Shown here in pieces: positions 36,770 through 45,695 of a stretch of DNA of 64,000 bases. The translations under genes were made by a program, and so were the position numbers. Position 1 is the stretch's first letter, and every line of letters begins with the position of its first letter. The stretch is taken from NCBI GenBank assembly GCA_964615375.1, contig CAZTOW010000005.1, positions 221,007-285,006 of the forward strand, written 5' to 3'. The notes under the pieces are model-generated. The model did no database searches and was not told the origin of the DNA. It saw only the letters and a program-made list of their open reading frames with translations. Origin of the DNA: CAZKWG01 sp964615375 (lineage in GTDB: Bacteria; Myxococcota_A; UBA796; CAZKWG01).

Positions 36770-38830
36770 ATGAACGCTCGTCCCCTGTCCCGCGCGGCCC
36801 TGCTGGGCGCGCTCGCCCTCCTCTCCTGCGGAAAGAAGGGCGCCGGCACCAGCGCGTCGGGTCAGGTCGATCCCGCCCTGGCCGCCGCGGTCACGGGCGC
36901 GATGGACACGAGCGTGGACCCCTGCCAGGACTTCTACCAGTACGCCTGCGGGAACTGGATCAAGACCACCGAGATCCCCGCCGATCGCGTGTACTGGAGC
37001 CGCACCTTCAGCACCATCTCCAAGCGCAACGAGGAGATGCTGAAGCAGATCCTGGAGGACGCCGCCAAGGACCCTGGCCAGGACCCCACGCGCCAGAAGC
37101 TCGGGGCCTATTACGGCTCCTGCATGGACGAGGCCGCCATCCAGGCCCAGGGCATGGCGCCGGTGGCCCCGCTGCTCAGCGAGATCGACGCGGCGAAGAC
37201 CCCGGCTGACTTCCTCACGCTGGCGGGCAGGCTGCATGCGAGCGGCATGGCGCCCTTCTTCGAGATGGCCGTCTACGCCGACTTCCAGGATCCCAGCCTG
37301 AACATCGCCCACATGACCCAGGGCGGGCTGGGGCTGCCCGACCGCGAGTACTATCTGCGCACGGACGAGCGGAGCGAGGCGCTGCGCAAGGGCTACGTGG
37401 GCTGGCTCTCCCGGATCCTGGTCCTGTCGGGCCTCTCCCAGGACGTCGCCAACGACCAGGCGGCGAAGATCCTGGTCATGGAGACGGAGCTGGCTCGGGT
37501 GAGCATCCCGCGCGAGGACCTGTCCGACCCCGAGCAGACCTACCACCGCATCGAGCGCGCCGGGCTCCAGGGCCTCGCGCCGAGCTTCCCCTGGGACGCC
37601 TTCTTCAGCGCGCTGAGCTCTCCGCAGACCACCACCATCAACGTGGAGGTGCTGGGCTTCTTCACCGAGATGCCGAAGATCCTCGCGGCCGCCCAGCCCG
37701 AGACGCTGCGCGCCTATCTGCGCGCCCAGGTCCTCTTCAGCAACGCCCTGGCCCTGCCCTCGGCGGTGGAGGAGGAGAACTTCGCCTTCTTCGGCAAGAC
37801 CCTCTACGGGCAGCCGGAGATGAAGCCGCGCTGGCGGCGCTGCGTGGACGCCACCCAGGGCGCCATGGGCGAGCTGCTGGGCCAGGCCTACGTCGCGCAG
37901 GCCTTCGGCGGGGACAGCAAGGCCACCGCCGAGGAGATGATCAAGGGCATCGAGGGGGCCTTTGAGGGCGGGCTCGCCGAGCTGGCCTGGATGGACGACG
38001 AGACCCGGGCGCGGGCCGCGGACAAGGCCCGCGCGATCACCAACAAGATCGGCTACCCCGACAAGTGGCGGGACTACACCGCGCTGAGCGTCGCGCCGGG
38101 GCAGTGGTACCAGAACCTCAGCAACGCGCGGGCCTTCGGCGCCCGCTACGAGCTGGACAAGATCGGCAAGCCGGTGGACCGCGGCGAGTGGTACATGCCG
38201 CCGCAGATGGTGAACGCCTATTACAACCCGCTGAACAACGAGATCGTGTTCCCCGCGGGCATCCTCCAGCCGCCCTTCTTCTCCGCCGCCGCGCCCCGGG
38301 CCATGAACTACGGGGCCATCGGCATGGTGATGGGCCACGAGCTCAGCCACGGCTTCGACGACGCGGGCCGCAAGTTCGACCCGCAGGGCCGGATGGTGGA
38401 GTGGTGGAACCCGGGCGCCGTGGAGCGCTTCGAGCAGGCCGCCGCCTGCGTCTCCGACCAGTACTCGGGCTACGCGGTGCAGGAGGGGGTCAACGTCAAC
38501 GGTGAGCTCACGCTGGGCGAGAACATCGCCGACATGGGCGGGATCAAGACCACGCTCCGCGCCTACCGCGCCTGGGTCAAGAGCTCGGGCGTGACCGAGC
38601 CCCAGGTGGGCGACCTCAGCGCCGACCAGCTCCTCTTCGTCTCCTTCGCCCAGGGCTGGTGCTCGCTCATCCGGCCGGAGACGGAGCGCGTGCTGGTCTC
38701 GACGGACTCGCACTCGCCGCCGAAGTACCGGGTCAACGGCCCGCTGGCCAACCTGCCCGAGTTCGCTGAGGCCTTCCAGTGCCCCGCCGGCTCGCCGATG
38801 GCCCCGGAGAAGCGCTGCACCGTCTGGTGA
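36770..38830 (+). CDS. M13-family (neprilysin-like) zinc metallopeptidase, lipoprotein
   Basis: 686 residues from the ATG at 36770, chosen because it gives a lipoprotein signal (ALLGALALLSC). M13 features are complete: DPCQDFYQYACGNWI near the N-terminus, NEIVFPAGILQPPFF, zinc motif VMGHELSHGFDDAG (HExxH near residue 523), GENIADMGGIKTT with the third ligand Glu near 583, and the C-terminal CTVW. It hydrolyses oligopeptides outside the cytoplasm. The upstream 105 bp contain nothing recognised. Confidence 0.93.
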   Translation: MNARPLSRAALLGALALLSCGKKGAGTSASGQVDPALAAAVTGAMDTSVDPCQDFYQYACGNWIKTTEIPADRVYWSRTFSTISKRNEEMLKQILEDAAKDPGQDPTRQKLGAYYGSCMDEAAIQAQGMAPVAPLLSEIDAAKTPADFLTLAGRLHASGMAPFFEMAVYADFQDPSLNIAHMTQGGLGLPDREYYLRTDERSEALRKGYVGWLSRILVLSGLSQDVANDQAAKILVMETELARVSIPREDLSDPEQTYHRIERAGLQGLAPSFPWDAFFSALSSPQTTTINVEVLGFFTEMPKILAAAQPETLRAYLRAQVLFSNALALPSAVEEENFAFFGKTLYGQPEMKPRWRRCVDATQGAMGELLGQAYVAQAFGGDSKATAEEMIKGIEGAFEGGLAELAWMDDETRARAADKARAITNKIGYPDKWRDYTALSVAPGQWYQNLSNARAFGARYELDKIGKPVDRGEWYMPPQMVNAYYNPLNNEIVFPAGILQPPFFSAAAPRAMNYGAIGMVMGHELSHGFDDAGRKFDPQGRMVEWWNPGAVERFEQAAACVSDQYSGYAVQEGVNVNGELTLGENIADMGGIKTTLRAYRAWVKSSGVTEPQVGDLSADQLLFVSFAQGWCSLIRPETERVLVSTDSHSPPKYRVNGPLANLPEFAEAFQCPAGSPMAPEKRCTVW

Positions 38831-38845
38831 GCGCCGGCCCTGTCC

Positions 38846-39829
38846 TCAGCGGGGCACCAGCTCCACGCGGCGGTTGAGCGCGCGGCCCTGCTCGCTGGTG
38901 TTGGGGGCGACCGGGGCCAGCGGCCCCACGCCCTCCGCCGTGAGCCGGCCCGGGTCCACCTTGTACTGGCTCACCAGGGCCTGGACCACGGCCTCCGCGC
39001 GCCGCCACGAGAGATCCAGGTTGGCCTTCATCTCGCCCACGTCGTCCGTGTGCCCGACCACGTACAGCTTCAACTCTGGCTTGTTGCCCAGCAGGCGCGC
39101 GATCTCGGCGAGGGTGGGCTGGCTCTCCGGGCGCAGGGTGGCGCTGCCCGTGTCGAAGCTCACGCCGTAGAGGGCGGCGCGCCCGGCGCTGATCAGATCG
39201 CGGCCCAGGGCGTCGGCGTCCACCGTGACCTTGCCCGCCTCCATGGGCGCGGTCTCCACGATGTCGATGAGGGTCAGCGTGCGGTTCCAGGTCTGCTCTT
39301 TGAAGCCCGCGAAATTCTCGCGCGCCACGAAGAGGGAGACGTAGACGTCGCCCTCGGGCCGGGAGAGCTTCGCCGCGAGGTAGCGGGGCTCGGACGGCTG
39401 GGAGAAGGCCATCGTAGACGGCTGGCCGCGGGTGTCGAGCTGCTGGGCCCCGGCGTACAGGAAGCGCCGGACCAGGGGCTCGTCGCCGCCGCACGCGCTC
39501 TCGGCGCAGGAGAAGAGCTCCACGAAGCCCGCCCCCCGCAGGGCGTCGGCGTAGTTCCGGTAGACCTCCAGCGGCGTGCGCGCGTCCGGCGCCACGTAGA
39601 GCAGGCGCGTGCGCCGCCCCTCCACGTCCTGCTGCTTCGGCAGGCTCCAGGCGCTGCCTGTCTTCGCAGGCGCGGCCAGCGGCAGGCTCAGGCTGTCGAA
39701 CGCGCTCTGGCGATAACCGAGGATCCAGGAGCCCTCGTAGCGGTGGAGCAGCGGGTGGTCCGAGGCCCCGGCCGGGTCGGCGGGCGCGGCGAACGCGAGG
39801 GTGATCGCGAAGAGGAGCTGCGAGAGCAT
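38846..39829 (-). CDS. Outer-membrane/periplasmic protein: DUF4892-like domain plus OmpA C-terminal domain
   Basis: 327 residues with signal peptide MLSQLLFAITLAFAAPA. The N-terminal two thirds resemble DUF4892 proteins (DHPLLHRYEGSWILGYRQSA; TPLEVYRNYADALRGAGF). The last about 115 residues are an OmpA domain: FDTGSATLRPESQPTLAEIA, VVGHTDDVGEMKANLDLSWR and ALNRRVELVPR. It probably links the cell envelope to peptidoglycan. It is divergent from the formylglycine-synthase-like gene. Confidence 0.85.
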   Translation of the reverse strand: MLSQLLFAITLAFAAPADPAGASDHPLLHRYEGSWILGYRQSAFDSLSLPLAAPAKTGSAWSLPKQQDVEGRRTRLLYVAPDARTPLEVYRNYADALRGAGFVELFSCAESACGGDEPLVRRFLYAGAQQLDTRGQPSTMAFSQPSEPRYLAAKLSRPEGDVYVSLFVARENFAGFKEQTWNRTLTLIDIVETAPMEAGKVTVDADALGRDLISAGRAALYGVSFDTGSATLRPESQPTLAEIARLLGNKPELKLYVVGHTDDVGEMKANLDLSWRRAEAVVQALVSQYKVDPGRLTAEGVGPLAPVAPNTSEQGRALNRRVELVPR

Positions 39830-39930
39830 GGCCGTCCTCCTGGGTACCCTCGTGACCTATCCTCGGCGGGCGGGATTGACATTCGCCCTGCCTGAGGCAC
39901 CTTCCAGATCGAGCTCCACTCGAGGTCTGG

Positions 39931-41508
39931 ATGACGCCCGGCTCGCCGCCCGCCGGAGACCTGCGCGCGCGCGCCGTCGCCGCGCTCCGCGACCTGCCCC
40001 TGCCCCCGGGCGGGCGGCGCGTGCTGGCCGAGAGCGTCGGCGCGCCTCCCCTGGGGCCTGAGGAGGACGGCGTCGAGGACCTGATCGCGCGGCTGGAGCG
40101 GGTCGAGGGCGGGCTCACGCGGGCGCTGGCGCTGGGGGCCGAGCTCTACCCCGAGCGGGCCAGGGCCCTGCTCGCGCTGGCCTCCGAGGCGCGGCGGCGT
40201 CCTCCCCTCTCTGGCGGTGCCTGGGCCGCGGCCGAGGCAAGCCGCGCGCTGGTGGAGGCCGGCGCCTGCCTGCGGGCGCGCGGGCGGACCCAGGGTCAGG
40301 CGCGGGCGCACCTGGCGCGGGCGCGGGCGCTGCTGGACGGGCCGTTGGCCGGCGATCCCGAGCGCGAGGCCCTGGACGCGGGATATAATAAACTAATTAT
40401 TTTATTAGAGTCTCCGCCTCCGCCGCGCAGCGCCCGGGGCCTCTGGCTCCTGACGCCGCTCCTGCTCGTCGGGGCGATCCTGCTCTGGCCCCCGGCCGCG
40501 CTGGAGGAGCCCGCGCCGGGCGCGCTGGGGCTCAGCCGCGGGCTCGCCTCGGCGGAGTCCTCACGCTCGGACCTGCTGGCCAGCGCCCCCGCCGTGCGCG
40601 CCCTCGGGATGATCGAGGCCGCCCGCCCGCTCCGCGAGGAGCCGCCCGCCCCCCACACCCTGTCTCCCCCCTCGCCCCGGGCCCCCAAGCCCTCCACGAC
40701 GGTCCTCCTCGAGGTGGAGCTGCCGGAGCCGGCACCGGAGCCGGCACCGGAGCCCGAGCCGGAGCCCGAGGAGGAGCAGGCCAGGCGGCCTCGGCCCGCG
40801 CGCGTCGAGGTTGAGGACGCGAGCGGCCTGGACGCGGGCGGCGGCCACGGGGGCGCCCATGGATCGGGCACCATCCGCCACACGGCCCTCGCCGAGCGGG
40901 CGCCCATGGACTTCCTCGGCGTCGAGGACCTGCCCACGCTCCCCGGCGAGCCCGAGGCCGTCGAGCTCTGGGTGGCGAAGACCGAGGTGACCGAGGCCCA
41001 GTGGCTGGCGTTGATGCGCGTGGATCTGGCCATCCTGACCGGCCGCCCCGAGCGCCCCGCCGAGCACATGACCTGGTGCGAGGCGTTGACCTACGCGAAC
41101 CTGCTCTCCAAGGAGGAGGGGCTCCAGCCGGCCTACGAGGTCCCCCGCGGCTGCCACCTGGGGGCGAGGGTGCGCTGGAGGACCGGGGCGAGCGGCTACC
41201 GGCTGCCCACCGAGGAGGAGTGGGAGCGGATGGCGGGCATGCGCCCGGGGAGCGGGGCGACGCGCCGGGACGTGGTGCTGAGCGGTGAGGCCGACGGGGC
41301 CGGGCTCTACGGCGTCTCCGGCAACGCCGCCGAGCTGGTCTGGTCGGGCGACGGCGTCCCCGTCGCCCGTCACCGGAGCTGCGAGGCCGAGAGCGTGAGC
41401 ACCGAGCTCTGGCCGGAGAGCGAGCCCCTGCCCTGCCGCCGGGAGCTGCCCCCTGGCCAGCGCGCGCTGGGCGTGGGCTTGCGTCTGGTGCGCTCGCCCG
41501 ACGACTGA
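39931..41508 (+). CDS. Membrane-anchored protein with formylglycine-generating-enzyme-like (SUMF1) domain
   Basis: 525 residues. The first 150 are Ala/Arg-rich and helical. A single transmembrane segment follows (GLWLLTPLLLVGAILLWPPAA, about residues 170-190), then a Pro/Glu-repeat stalk (EPAPEPAPEPEPEPEEE). The C-terminal domain is SUMF1-like: ELWVAKTEVTEAQWLALM, MTWCEALTYANLLSKEEGL, GYRLPTEEEWERMA and SGNAAELVW. The terminal GG-W/GFR motifs of active FGE are not seen, so it may bind rather than catalyse. The codons around residues 151-160 are unusually AT-rich. Confidence 0.75.
   Translation: MTPGSPPAGDLRARAVAALRDLPLPPGGRRVLAESVGAPPLGPEEDGVEDLIARLERVEGGLTRALALGAELYPERARALLALASEARRRPPLSGGAWAAAEASRALVEAGACLRARGRTQGQARAHLARARALLDGPLAGDPEREALDAGYNKLIILLESPPPPRSARGLWLLTPLLLVGAILLWPPAALEEPAPGALGLSRGLASAESSRSDLLASAPAVRALGMIEAARPLREEPPAPHTLSPPSPRAPKPSTTVLLEVELPEPAPEPAPEPEPEPEEEQARRPRPARVEVEDASGLDAGGGHGGAHGSGTIRHTALAERAPMDFLGVEDLPTLPGEPEAVELWVAKTEVTEAQWLALMRVDLAILTGRPERPAEHMTWCEALTYANLLSKEEGLQPAYEVPRGCHLGARVRWRTGASGYRLPTEEEWERMAGMRPGSGATRRDVVLSGEADGAGLYGVSGNAAELVWSGDGVPVARHRSCEAESVSTELWPESEPLPCRRELPPGQRALGVGLRLVRSPDD
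40380..40411 (+). other. AT-rich patch inside the SUMF1-like gene
   Basis: About 30 bp of almost pure A/T interrupt otherwise about 75% GC coding sequence. They supply a run of rare codons (TAT AAT AAA CTA ATT ATT TTA TTA) just before the transmembrane segment. The patch includes a perfect TATAAT (40384-40389) and short inverted repeats such as CTAAT/ATTAG. No -35 was found at the right distance. It may slow translation before membrane insertion, or mark a junction. Confidence 0.5.
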
Positions 41509-41512
41509 TCGC

Positions 41513-42193
41513 TCAGCGCGCGGGCCGCGGGACCGTGTCCGACTTCGCGTGGACCGCGTCCTCGTCCGTGCGCCAGGCGACCGGTCGCCAGCCGGAGGCC
41601 CGCAGGGGCTCGGCGAAGGGAGAGGGCCCCAGCTCCAGCCGGTCCAGCGCCGGATCGAAGGCGCAGACCGTCGCCTCGCCGCGAAGCTCGGCGTAGAAGG
41701 CGCCGCCCGGCCGCCCGCCCATGGCCGGCAGGTAGATGGGCCCGACGAAGGCCGACTGCCGGACCTCCCCGGCCCGCGCGCCCCGCTGAGCCTCCAGGGC
41801 CATCCCCTCGTCGGTGCCCAGGCGCGCGCCGCCCGCGTCCCGGCGCGCCTCGCCGTGGACATAGGGCGAGTCGTTCCGCCGCCGCTCCACCCAGGCATAG
41901 AAGCGCACGTCGTTGATCGCCGAGACCAGGAGCTGCCCGCCGTCCTCCGTCTCCACCCCCAGCGTGCCCTCGCCGAAGGCCCGCCCGCCGAAGCGGGCGC
42001 GGGTGGCGCAGACCGTGACCGTCGCCTTCCCCTCGCGCAGGGCGGGGCGCAGGCCCTCGGCGGCCAGGGCCGCCTCCCAGTACGCGCCCTCGGCCTCGCC
42101 CACCAGGCAGGTCTCGCCGACGGGCTCGACCCGGATAGTGAGGGGGGGAGGCCAGCTCGTCGCCAGCGTCAGCAGCGCCAGGGTGGGGATCAT
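41513..42193 (-). CDS. Hypothetical exported protein
   Basis: 226 residues from the ATG at 42193, chosen because it gives a signal peptide (MIPTLALLTLATSWPPP); a GTG at 42208 is in frame. The mature part is charged, with two cysteines close to the start and TVTVCATRARFGG. I recognise no domain. It converges on the SUMF1-like gene with a 4-bp gap. Confidence 0.55.
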   Translation of the reverse strand: MIPTLALLTLATSWPPPLTIRVEPVGETCLVGEAEGAYWEAALAAEGLRPALREGKATVTVCATRARFGGRAFGEGTLGVETEDGGQLLVSAINDVRFYAWVERRRNDSPYVHGEARRDAGGARLGTDEGMALEAQRGARAGEVRQSAFVGPIYLPAMGGRPGGAFYAELRGEATVCAFDPALDRLELGPSPFAEPLRASGWRPVAWRTDEDAVHAKSDTVPRPAR

Positions 42194-42207
42194 GAGCACC
42201 TCAGACA

Positions 42208-42221
42208 CGAATATTTATTCG
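42208..42221. repeat. AT-rich inverted repeat upstream of a minus-strand gene
   Basis: CGAATA-TT-TATTCG lies 15 bp before the ATG of the hypothetical exported gene. Its AT-richness stands out. It may be an operator and part of the promoter for that gene, or for the divergent lipoprotein gene at 42301. Confidence 0.4.
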
Positions 42222-42300
42222 CTTTCTGGCGCGCGGCAAGCGATGGGGCTCGAAGTCTCGCCCGCCGTGCCTATCTTGAAGGACCAGGCTGGAGGTTCGG

Positions 42301-42720
42301 ATGTCGCGTCTGCTCACCCTGTTCCCGCTGCTCGTCGCCTGTGTCGGAGACAAAGACGAGACCGGCCTGCCCGGCGCCGAGGAGGTGGCCATCTGCGAGG
42401 CCGAGCACCTGGACGGCTACGATCTCGACGGGCTGGCCGTGAGCGGGGACGACCTGGAGATCAGCGTGGGCTACGGCGGCGGCTGTGAGGAGCACACCTG
42501 GCAGCTCTGCTGGGACGGCGCCTTCATGGAGTCCGACCCCGTGCAGGTCGCGCTGACCCTCGGGCACGACGCCAACGGCGACAGCTGCGAGGCCTACCTG
42601 AGCGAGACCCTGGTCTTCGGGCTCGAGCCGCTCAAGCAGAGCTGGATCGACGCCTACGGCGCCAGCACCGGGACCATCGTGATCAACCTCGAAGGCGGCA
42701 GCACCAGCTACACCTTCTAG
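42301..42720 (+). CDS. Small hypothetical lipoprotein
   Basis: 139 residues. MSRLLTLFPLLVAC is a lipoprotein signal, then an acidic linker (VGDKDETGLPGAEE). Four cysteines in the mature part (AICEAEHL, GGGCEEHTWQLCWDG, GDSCEAYL) suggest disulfides. I recognise no domain. The membrane protein gene begins 19 bp downstream. Confidence 0.6.
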   Translation: MSRLLTLFPLLVACVGDKDETGLPGAEEVAICEAEHLDGYDLDGLAVSGDDLEISVGYGGGCEEHTWQLCWDGAFMESDPVQVALTLGHDANGDSCEAYLSETLVFGLEPLKQSWIDAYGASTGTIVINLEGGSTSYTF

Positions 42721-42739
42721 CCCGCGTTAGCCAGGGCAG

Positions 42740-43921
42740 ATGTGGACGCTGATCGCGATCACGGCGCTCTCTGCGTGCCTGCTGGCCCTGCCGCTCTCGA
42801 CGCCGCGGGCGGGCGAGGCGCACGCCGGGCGAGTGGACCGCTGGGCGCTGGGCTTCGCGGTGGTCTGCCTGCTGCTCTACCTGAACCAGGTGGCGTTCCA
42901 GGTCTACGTCTACGAGGAGCACGGCGGCTCCACCGACTTCATCGGGGTCCGCGGGAGCTGGTTCTTCCAGGGGATGGCGCCAGACCACCCGCCCGTGGCC
43001 TGGCTGCGCGCCCACCTGGAGGACGCCTCCTGGCTCGCGCCCAGCGTCCTGCGGGTGCAGGCGGTCCTGGAGCTGCCCTTCGCCCTCTTCGCCTACCTGA
43101 GCGTGGCCGGGCTGGTGGACCGCGCCGCCGCCCGGCAGATCGCGGCGGGACCGCTGGGGCTGCTGGCCTGCGTGGCCTACAGCGTCGTGCTCAGCGCCAT
43201 CGAGGTGCTGCTGTGGAACCCGTACACGGTCGATGATCTGTGGCTGCGCGGGATCTCCTGCGTGGGCACGGCGATCCTGACGCGGCGGATGGCGGGGCCG
43301 CCGGTGCGGTCCGACCCGCCCAGCCTGGCCCGCCTGCTGCTCTTCGGGCTGGGCCTGGGGGCGATGGGCCTCCTCGTGATGGGCGTGAACCTCATCGCCC
43401 TGCTCTACAACCTGGGGTGGATCTCCCGCTACGGCCCGGCGATGGTCGGCGCGGCGGCGCTCTACGGGGCGGTGCTGCTGAGCCTGGGGCGGGTGGAGGG
43501 CGGGAGCGGCTCCTGGCTGCTGCGGACGCTCTTCGCCTTCGGGCGGCGTTTTACGCTGATCTTCGCCGCGCCGGCCCTGGCGATCCGCTACGGGATGACG
43601 CACCCCCGGAGCGAGGGCGTGTCCTACGCCGTCCTGGGTCTGTGCCTGGTCGCGGCCCTGGGCCTGGGGGCCTGGGAGCAGGGGCGGGACCTGGGCCCTG
43701 GCGCGCGCTGGCGCTGGGCCCTGCGGCTGGCGAGCGGGATCGGGGCGGGGCTGGTCGCGGCGCAGGTGGACCTGGCAGCGCTGCTGGGGCTCCCGCTGCT
43801 GGGGGTGAGCGACCTGTGGTTCGTCCAGAAGGGAGCCCTGCTGGCCCTGGGCTTCGTGCTGGGCTGGGGCGCGGCGGCCCTGCTGAGCGGTCGCCCGCCG
43901 GATCCGCGGGCCGCGGGATAG
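42740..43921 (+). CDS. Polytopic membrane protein of unknown function
   Basis: 393 residues with about 9-11 predicted transmembrane segments, for example WALGFAVVCLLLYLNQVAF, LLACVAYSVVLSAIEVLL and LGLGAMGLLVMGVNLIALL. No transporter or enzyme motif is recognised. The gap to the esterase gene is only 8 bp, so they may be co-expressed. Confidence 0.65.
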   Translation: MWTLIAITALSACLLALPLSTPRAGEAHAGRVDRWALGFAVVCLLLYLNQVAFQVYVYEEHGGSTDFIGVRGSWFFQGMAPDHPPVAWLRAHLEDASWLAPSVLRVQAVLELPFALFAYLSVAGLVDRAAARQIAAGPLGLLACVAYSVVLSAIEVLLWNPYTVDDLWLRGISCVGTAILTRRMAGPPVRSDPPSLARLLLFGLGLGAMGLLVMGVNLIALLYNLGWISRYGPAMVGAAALYGAVLLSLGRVEGGSGSWLLRTLFAFGRRFTLIFAAPALAIRYGMTHPRSEGVSYAVLGLCLVAALGLGAWEQGRDLGPGARWRWALRLASGIGAGLVAAQVDLAALLGLPLLGVSDLWFVQKGALLALGFVLGWGAAALLSGRPPDPRAAG

Positions 43922-43929
43922 AGCCCCGC

Positions 43930-44853
43930 ATGGGCTCCCGCCTTCGCCACGACGATCAGCTCGCCCACGTCCACGACGAGGGGCACCGCTCCGGCACCTT
44001 CCACACCTACGACGCCCTGTCTCTGGGCTGCGGCGCGCGCAAGGTCCACGTCTTCCTGCCCCGCGGCTACGCGGAGGGCCAGGACCGCTACCCGGTGCTG
44101 ACCCTGCTGGACGGCAACACCAGCTTCTGGCCGGGGGGCGAGGCCCACAAGAGCTGGGACGTGGCGGGCGTGCTGGACCGGCTGGAGGGGCGCGTGAGGC
44201 CGCTGATCGTCGTGGCGGTCCACCCGCTCGACCGCGCCCACGAGTACACGCACGACGACTGGCTGCACGGTCAGCGCCCCTACGGCGGGCTCCCCCAGCA
44301 CGCCCGCTACCTGGCCCGCGCGCTCAAGCCCTTCATCGACCGGCACTACCGCACGATCCCCGACCCGCAAGCCAGCGCAATCGTGGGGAGCTCGCACGGG
44401 GGGCTGGCGGCGTTTTACGTGGCGACGGGCTACCCGGAGGTCTTCGGGGCGGCGGGGGCGATGTCGCCCTCCTTCTGGGTGGGGCTGGACAGCCTGATTC
44501 ACCCGGTCGTCCCGGGAAAACTCGCGGACTCCGCCCTCCTGGCCCACGCCCGCCGCGCGCTCGCCGACCCCGCCCGGCACCCCCGCCTGTGGATCGACTG
44601 GGGGATGCGCCGCGACGGCGGCTTCCACAACGCGGTGATCGAGGCCAAGGCGGCGCGCTGGGGGCGGGCCATGGCCGACCTGCTGGTCCAGACCTACGGC
44701 TACCTCCCCCAGGTCTTCTCGGGGGAGACCGCCCCGGACCCGAGCGTGGACCTCTGGGTCTACCAGGACGAGCTGGGCGGGCACGACGAGCACGCCTGGT
44801 CCTGGCGCCTCGAGCTGCTGCTCCGGGCGATGTTTCCAGCTCAAACTAAATAG
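43930..44853 (+). CDS. Putative alpha/beta-hydrolase esterase (esterase D/Fes-like)
   Basis: 307 residues from the ATG at 43930; the longer open frame upstream overlaps the membrane protein gene. Features are VHVFLPRGYAEGQDRYPVL, VLTLLDGNTSFW and nucleophile elbow IVGSSHGGLAAFY (GxSxG, Ser near residue 157). A late GGHDEHAWSWRL supplies the catalytic His, as in enterochelin-esterase-like enzymes. No signal peptide is seen, so it is probably cytoplasmic. It converges on the START-like gene with an 8-bp overlap. Confidence 0.85.
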   Translation: MGSRLRHDDQLAHVHDEGHRSGTFHTYDALSLGCGARKVHVFLPRGYAEGQDRYPVLTLLDGNTSFWPGGEAHKSWDVAGVLDRLEGRVRPLIVVAVHPLDRAHEYTHDDWLHGQRPYGGLPQHARYLARALKPFIDRHYRTIPDPQASAIVGSSHGGLAAFYVATGYPEVFGAAGAMSPSFWVGLDSLIHPVVPGKLADSALLAHARRALADPARHPRLWIDWGMRRDGGFHNAVIEAKAARWGRAMADLLVQTYGYLPQVFSGETAPDPSVDLWVYQDELGGHDEHAWSWRLELLLRAMFPAQTK

Positions 44854-45571
44854 ATTTGCACGCCGGGCCGCTGCGGGCCAGGGTCGCCATGGCCTCCAGG
44901 TTGTCCTGGAGCCCCCCCGCGGCGAAGCTGGCGCCCAGCCCCTCGGGGATCCAGCCGCCCGGGTCCGTGCGCGAGCTGTACTCGACGAGGGTGCGCCCGT
45001 CGCCCAGGTCCACCAGCAGCCAGGCCCCCTCGGTGAAGGGGATCTGCATCCCGGCGTCGGCGAGGGCAGCGGTGCGGGCGTCCATGAGCGGGCGGGGCTC
45101 GGCGACGGAGCGCCAGGTGAGCTCGCGCACCTGCCCCTGCGAGCGCTCCTGCAAGGGCAGGTTGATCCGCTGATCCACCACCCACCAGCGGTCGGTGAGC
45201 GCGCCGCCGCCCGCGTACTGGAAGACGGTGCGCCGCGGGCCGCAGGGCTCGCCCGCCAGCAGGGCCTGGTGGTCGGAGGCGGTGTAGCGGACTTTGCCCT
45301 CCTCGTCGTTGATGGCGGCCCAGAAGTCGGCGATGGGGACCTCCAGCACGGCGACGCCCCAGACGCGGCGCGGGCCGCTCACGTCCTCCACGCCGGTCAC
45401 GACCTCGCCGGAGAGCGCGGCGGCGTAGGCGGTCTCGGGGGGCGGGGGTACGGGCGCGAGCCGGAGCGAGCGCAGCGCGGCGGCGGTGCGCACGGCGTCG
45501 GTGTGCACGGCGTCGGGGGCGCCTCCGAGCAGGAGGGCCGTGAGCAGGGCGTGGGGGGGCATGGCAGCCAT
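44846..45571 (-). CDS. Exported START/SRPBCC-like lipid-binding domain protein
   Basis: 241 residues from the ATG at 45571; the ATG at 45562 is equally possible. A signal-like start (MPPHALLTALLLGGA) precedes a domain ordered like START proteins: VWGVAVLEVPIADFWAAIND, TVFQYAGGGALTDRWWVVDQ, LLVDLGDGRTLVEYSSRTDP and a final helix. The family binds hydrophobic ligands. The longer open frame to 45697 adds residues unlike a signal and is disfavoured. Confidence 0.6.
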   Translation of the reverse strand: MAAMPPHALLTALLLGGAPDAVHTDAVRTAAALRSLRLAPVPPPPETAYAAALSGEVVTGVEDVSGPRRVWGVAVLEVPIADFWAAINDEEGKVRYTASDHQALLAGEPCGPRRTVFQYAGGGALTDRWWVVDQRINLPLQERSQGQVRELTWRSVAEPRPLMDARTAALADAGMQIPFTEGAWLLVDLGDGRTLVEYSSRTDPGGWIPEGLGASFAAGGLQDNLEAMATLARSGPACKSI

Positions 45572-45695
45572 GATAGCGCAGTCGGAGCGCGCTGAAACCG
45601 GAAACTGTCCGACGGGTCGGTTTCGGAGGGCTCCCCCGGGGCGCCTCGCGTGTGGTATGCAATCGTGAGGGGCATCTATACCCGCCGGAGAAGCC

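Noticed and set aside
40725..40775. Short GAGCCxGAGCCC nucleotide repeat
   Set aside because: It encodes the Pro/Glu stalk of the SUMF1-like protein; not a mobile or regulatory repeat.
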